Positions 62,230 through 64,000 of a DNA stretch of 64,000 nucleotides are shown one piece after another. Numbering within the stretch: position 1 is the first letter of the stretch; the number at the start of each line of letters is the position of its first letter. The stretch is from Pseudomonas hunanensis. Its GTDB lineage: Bacteria; Pseudomonadota; Gammaproteobacteria; Pseudomonadales; Pseudomonadaceae. Where the stretch lies: NCBI RefSeq assembly GCF_013393325.1, contig NZ_QJRC01000095.1, positions 744,001 through 808,000 on the forward strand, in the 5' to 3' direction. Made by a program: the position numbers and the translations under genes. The notes beneath the pieces are model-generated. The model was given only the letters and a program-made list of their open reading frames with translations. It searched no databases and was not told the origin of the DNA.

Positions 62230-63171
62230 CTAAAAAGCCTCACCGCCCCCATCCACCCGCCGCAGCTGCTGTCGCTCATAACGCGGATACAGATGGCTGA
62301 CACTGCGAATCAGCTCATACCGCGTCAAGCTGATCCCGGCAAACCTCTCAGGGATGGGCCTGCGAATCATCTCTGCCATGTCATCGCCGCGCGCCGCGCC
62401 ATCACGCATCAGGCCATCCAGCCAACCCAGGTAGTCACGCATCTGCGCGAACGGCTGCGCATCACTGGCCACCGGGCCGTGGCCGGGCACCAGTTGCTTC
62501 CAGGGCAACGCCTGCAAGGTGTCCAGGTCCTTGAGCCACACCTCCAACCCTGGGCTGTTGGGCGTGGTCAGGGCACGTTCGTAGAACACCAGGTCACCGG
62601 CAAACAACACGCCGGTGTTTTCATCGAGAATCGCCAGGTCGGCACCGGTATGCCCGCTCAGCGCCAGCAGCCGCAGGCGGTGCCCGCCCACTTCACGCAC
62701 CCCCGGCTGCAGCACCTGGGTCGGCAACACCACCTCGGTACCGCGCATCCAGTCGCCAACCAGGCGGTACATGTTTTCGGCCATGGCGTCGCCTTGCTGG
62801 CGCAGCAGGTCGCGGGTGCCGGCCAAGGCGCCAATCGGCACATCTGCAAAGGCCTGGTTGCCCAGTACGTGATCAGGGTGATGATGGGTCAACAGCACTT
62901 CCAGCACCGGCTTTTCGGTGACGGTGGCAATCGCCTGACGCATCGCCTCGCCATAGCGTTTCGATGGCCCGCTGTCGATGACCACCACACCACTGTCGGT
63001 GACGATGAATGCGGTGTTGACCACATTGCCGCCATTGGCCTTGGCAAAATTGTCGGTGCTGCCTTCCAGCAACCAGGTGCCCTCGGCGATCTGCCGGGGA
63101 GTGAGCCGGTATTCCAGGTCGGCCTGGGCCGGCAGCCCCAGGCACAGTAGCAACAGCAGGGTCCAACGCAT
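62230..63171 (-). CDS. Quinoprotein-associated zinc metallohydrolase
   Basis: A 313-residue secreted metallo-beta-lactamase fold protein: signal peptide (L-L-L-L-L-C-L-G-L-P-A-Q-A), zinc motif T-H-H-H-P-D-H near residue 96, later L-S-G-H-T-G-A-D, A-G-D-L-V-F and P-G-H-G-P. It matches the zinc metallohydrolase regularly found with PQQ dehydrogenases. Its substrate is unknown. It lies between the SoxYZ-like gene (38 bases) and the palindrome before pedH. Confidence 0.9.
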   Translation of the reverse strand: MRWTLLLLLCLGLPAQADLEYRLTPRQIAEGTWLLEGSTDNFAKANGGNVVNTAFIVTDSGVVVIDSGPSKRYGEAMRQAIATVTEKPVLEVLLTHHHPDHVLGNQAFADVPIGALAGTRDLLRQQGDAMAENMYRLVGDWMRGTEVVLPTQVLQPGVREVGGHRLRLLALSGHTGADLAILDENTGVLFAGDLVFYERALTTPNSPGLEVWLKDLDTLQALPWKQLVPGHGPVASDAQPFAQMRDYLGWLDGLMRDGAARGDDMAEMIRRPIPERFAGISLTRYELIRSVSHLYPRYERQQLRRVDGGGEAF

Positions 63172-63209
63172 GACGGCGCCTCTGGTCTGGGGTGAAGTCG
63201 GGCAACTGC

Positions 63210-63971
63210 TCAGGGCACCGCTGCCTCGAACTGGTTGCCGCTGTTGTCCTGCAACAACAGCCGGGTTGGCCCGGTGCCGCGGATGTCAAAGCCCAGGTTG
63301 GGGTTTTCGCTGACCGCCGGGTACAGCTCGAGGCTCGCCAGGCGCTGGCCGTCGTCGCCTTGCAACTCGGCATGGTTGAGGAAGAACTCGGGAATGCCGC
63401 TGACCAGGCCGTTATCCATCGGGTGGGCCACCTGCAGGCGCAGGCGGCTGCTGTCGCCACGCGGGTAGCGCCCGCCCAGCACTTCACCGAGGTGCTCCTC
63501 CCAGCCGGGTTGGGTACGGACTACGCTGGGCGCGGTACACCCGCCACCTGCGGCATCAATCAGGGTCGAGCCGACATGCCACAGGCCATCGCGCGTCAGC
63601 ACGGCGGCACGCAGCGGCGTGGCCTGCTCGATACGAATACGGATCGACAACCAGGGCAGCACGCGCTCGCCAGGCTGGAAGTCGACGATGCGCGGCAGCG
63701 GGTTGAGTTCGGCCCAGGCGATGATCCGCACCACCTCGCCTGTGAACGCCCGGGCGTCGATCTCCAGCGGCACCTGCCGCGCGTCCTCGGCAAAGGGCGG
63801 CGCCAGCAGTTTTACACGGTCATCGAACACGAACGCTGCCTGGCCCAGTATCTGCTTGTGGTAGAAGTCCCACATGACCGAGGGCACCGGGTCTATGTGG
63901 GTGCCCTGCGTCGCAGCCTGGGCCGCCAAGGGCATCCAGCAGGCCAGCAGGAACGTCGCTCGCCAGTTCAT
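63210..63971 (-). CDS. Quinoprotein-associated SoxYZ-like carrier protein
   Basis: A 253-residue secreted protein with a signal peptide ending near A-A-Q-A-A (about residue 20). The N-terminal half resembles SoxY and the C-terminal half SoxZ. A Gly-Gly-Gly-Cys (G-G-G-C-T) lies near residue 145, recalling the carrier-Cys tail of SoxY. It belongs to the carrier family found beside PQQ alcohol dehydrogenases. The ATG at 63971 follows AGGAG. The role in the quinoprotein system is unproven. Confidence 0.88.
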   Translation of the reverse strand: MNWRATFLLACWMPLAAQAATQGTHIDPVPSVMWDFYHKQILGQAAFVFDDRVKLLAPPFAEDARQVPLEIDARAFTGEVVRIIAWAELNPLPRIVDFQPGERVLPWLSIRIRIEQATPLRAAVLTRDGLWHVGSTLIDAAGGGCTAPSVVRTQPGWEEHLGEVLGGRYPRGDSSRLRLQVAHPMDNGLVSGIPEFFLNHAELQGDDGQRLASLELYPAVSENPNLGFDIRGTGPTRLLLQDNSGNQFEAAVP

Positions 63972-64000
63972 GGCCACTCCTATTGATACATCTCCGGGAC

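Noticed and set aside
61773..62300. Small frames within the palindromic element upstream of pedH
   Set aside because: Repeat-derived Arg/Ala-rich translations with no coding signal, produced by the inverted arms.

Overview
The window is a gene-dense, GC-rich chromosomal stretch from a Pseudomonas of the P. putida group. The evidence is a PedH-type quinoprotein ethanol oxidation cluster with ErcA, ErcS' and extra PqqA/PqqD, GcsR-type sigma54 control of glycine cleavage, an arsRBCH operon, and REP-like inverted repeats. No rRNA, tRNA, CRISPR array, integrase or transposase gene was seen.

Left part (1-13.7 kb): the 3' end of a large VCBS-repeat surface protein and a TolC-like lipoprotein; arsR-arsB-arsC-arsH behind a strong palindromic operator; two small orphan genes; an uptake and hydrolysis module (MFS symporter, M20 amidohydrolase, divergent porin, LysR regulator); a peroxiredoxin and a small zinc-ribbon-like protein.

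One-carbon and amino acid part (13.7-34.8 kb): mesX-mesD-flavin reductase-metR, a folate-independent, oxygen-linked methionine synthase set with a perfect MetR box. Next comes gcvH-gcvP-glyA-lipA on the minus strand with its TyrR-like sigma54 activator (GcsR) and a CycA-type glycine/D-alanine/D-serine permease. Both the gcvH and cycA promoters carry -24/-12 elements and a shared 18-bp imperfect palindrome, which I read as the GcsR site. An operon of ureohydrolase, aldehyde dehydrogenase, 59-residue membrane peptide, NCS1 permease and GMC alcohol dehydrogenase follows, with a divergent LysR regulator; it looks like catabolism of an unidentified guanidino compound.

Middle (35.3-44.3 kb): the ATP-grasp / alpha-E / transglutaminase / Anbu proteasome-like operon, an MFS transporter, and D-serine utilisation (dsdX-dsdA and a LysR gene).

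Accessory block (44.5-54.9 kb): a tandem AAA+ ATPase, a WYL regulator, a HEPN-motif protein, an AddB-like PD-(D/E)XK nuclease translationally coupled to an AddA-like helicase-nuclease, and a 99-residue orphan, all on the plus strand. This is my best candidate for an undescribed (probably defence) system.

Right end (54.9-64 kb): on the minus strand, SoxYZ-like carrier, zinc metallohydrolase, PedH (with the Asp pair diagnostic of lanthanide dependence), AldB-type dehydrogenase, PqqA, PqqD, ErcA and ErcS', i.e. periplasmic alcohol oxidation with its cofactor supply and sensing. A REP pair and a 223-bp palindromic element lie inside this cluster.
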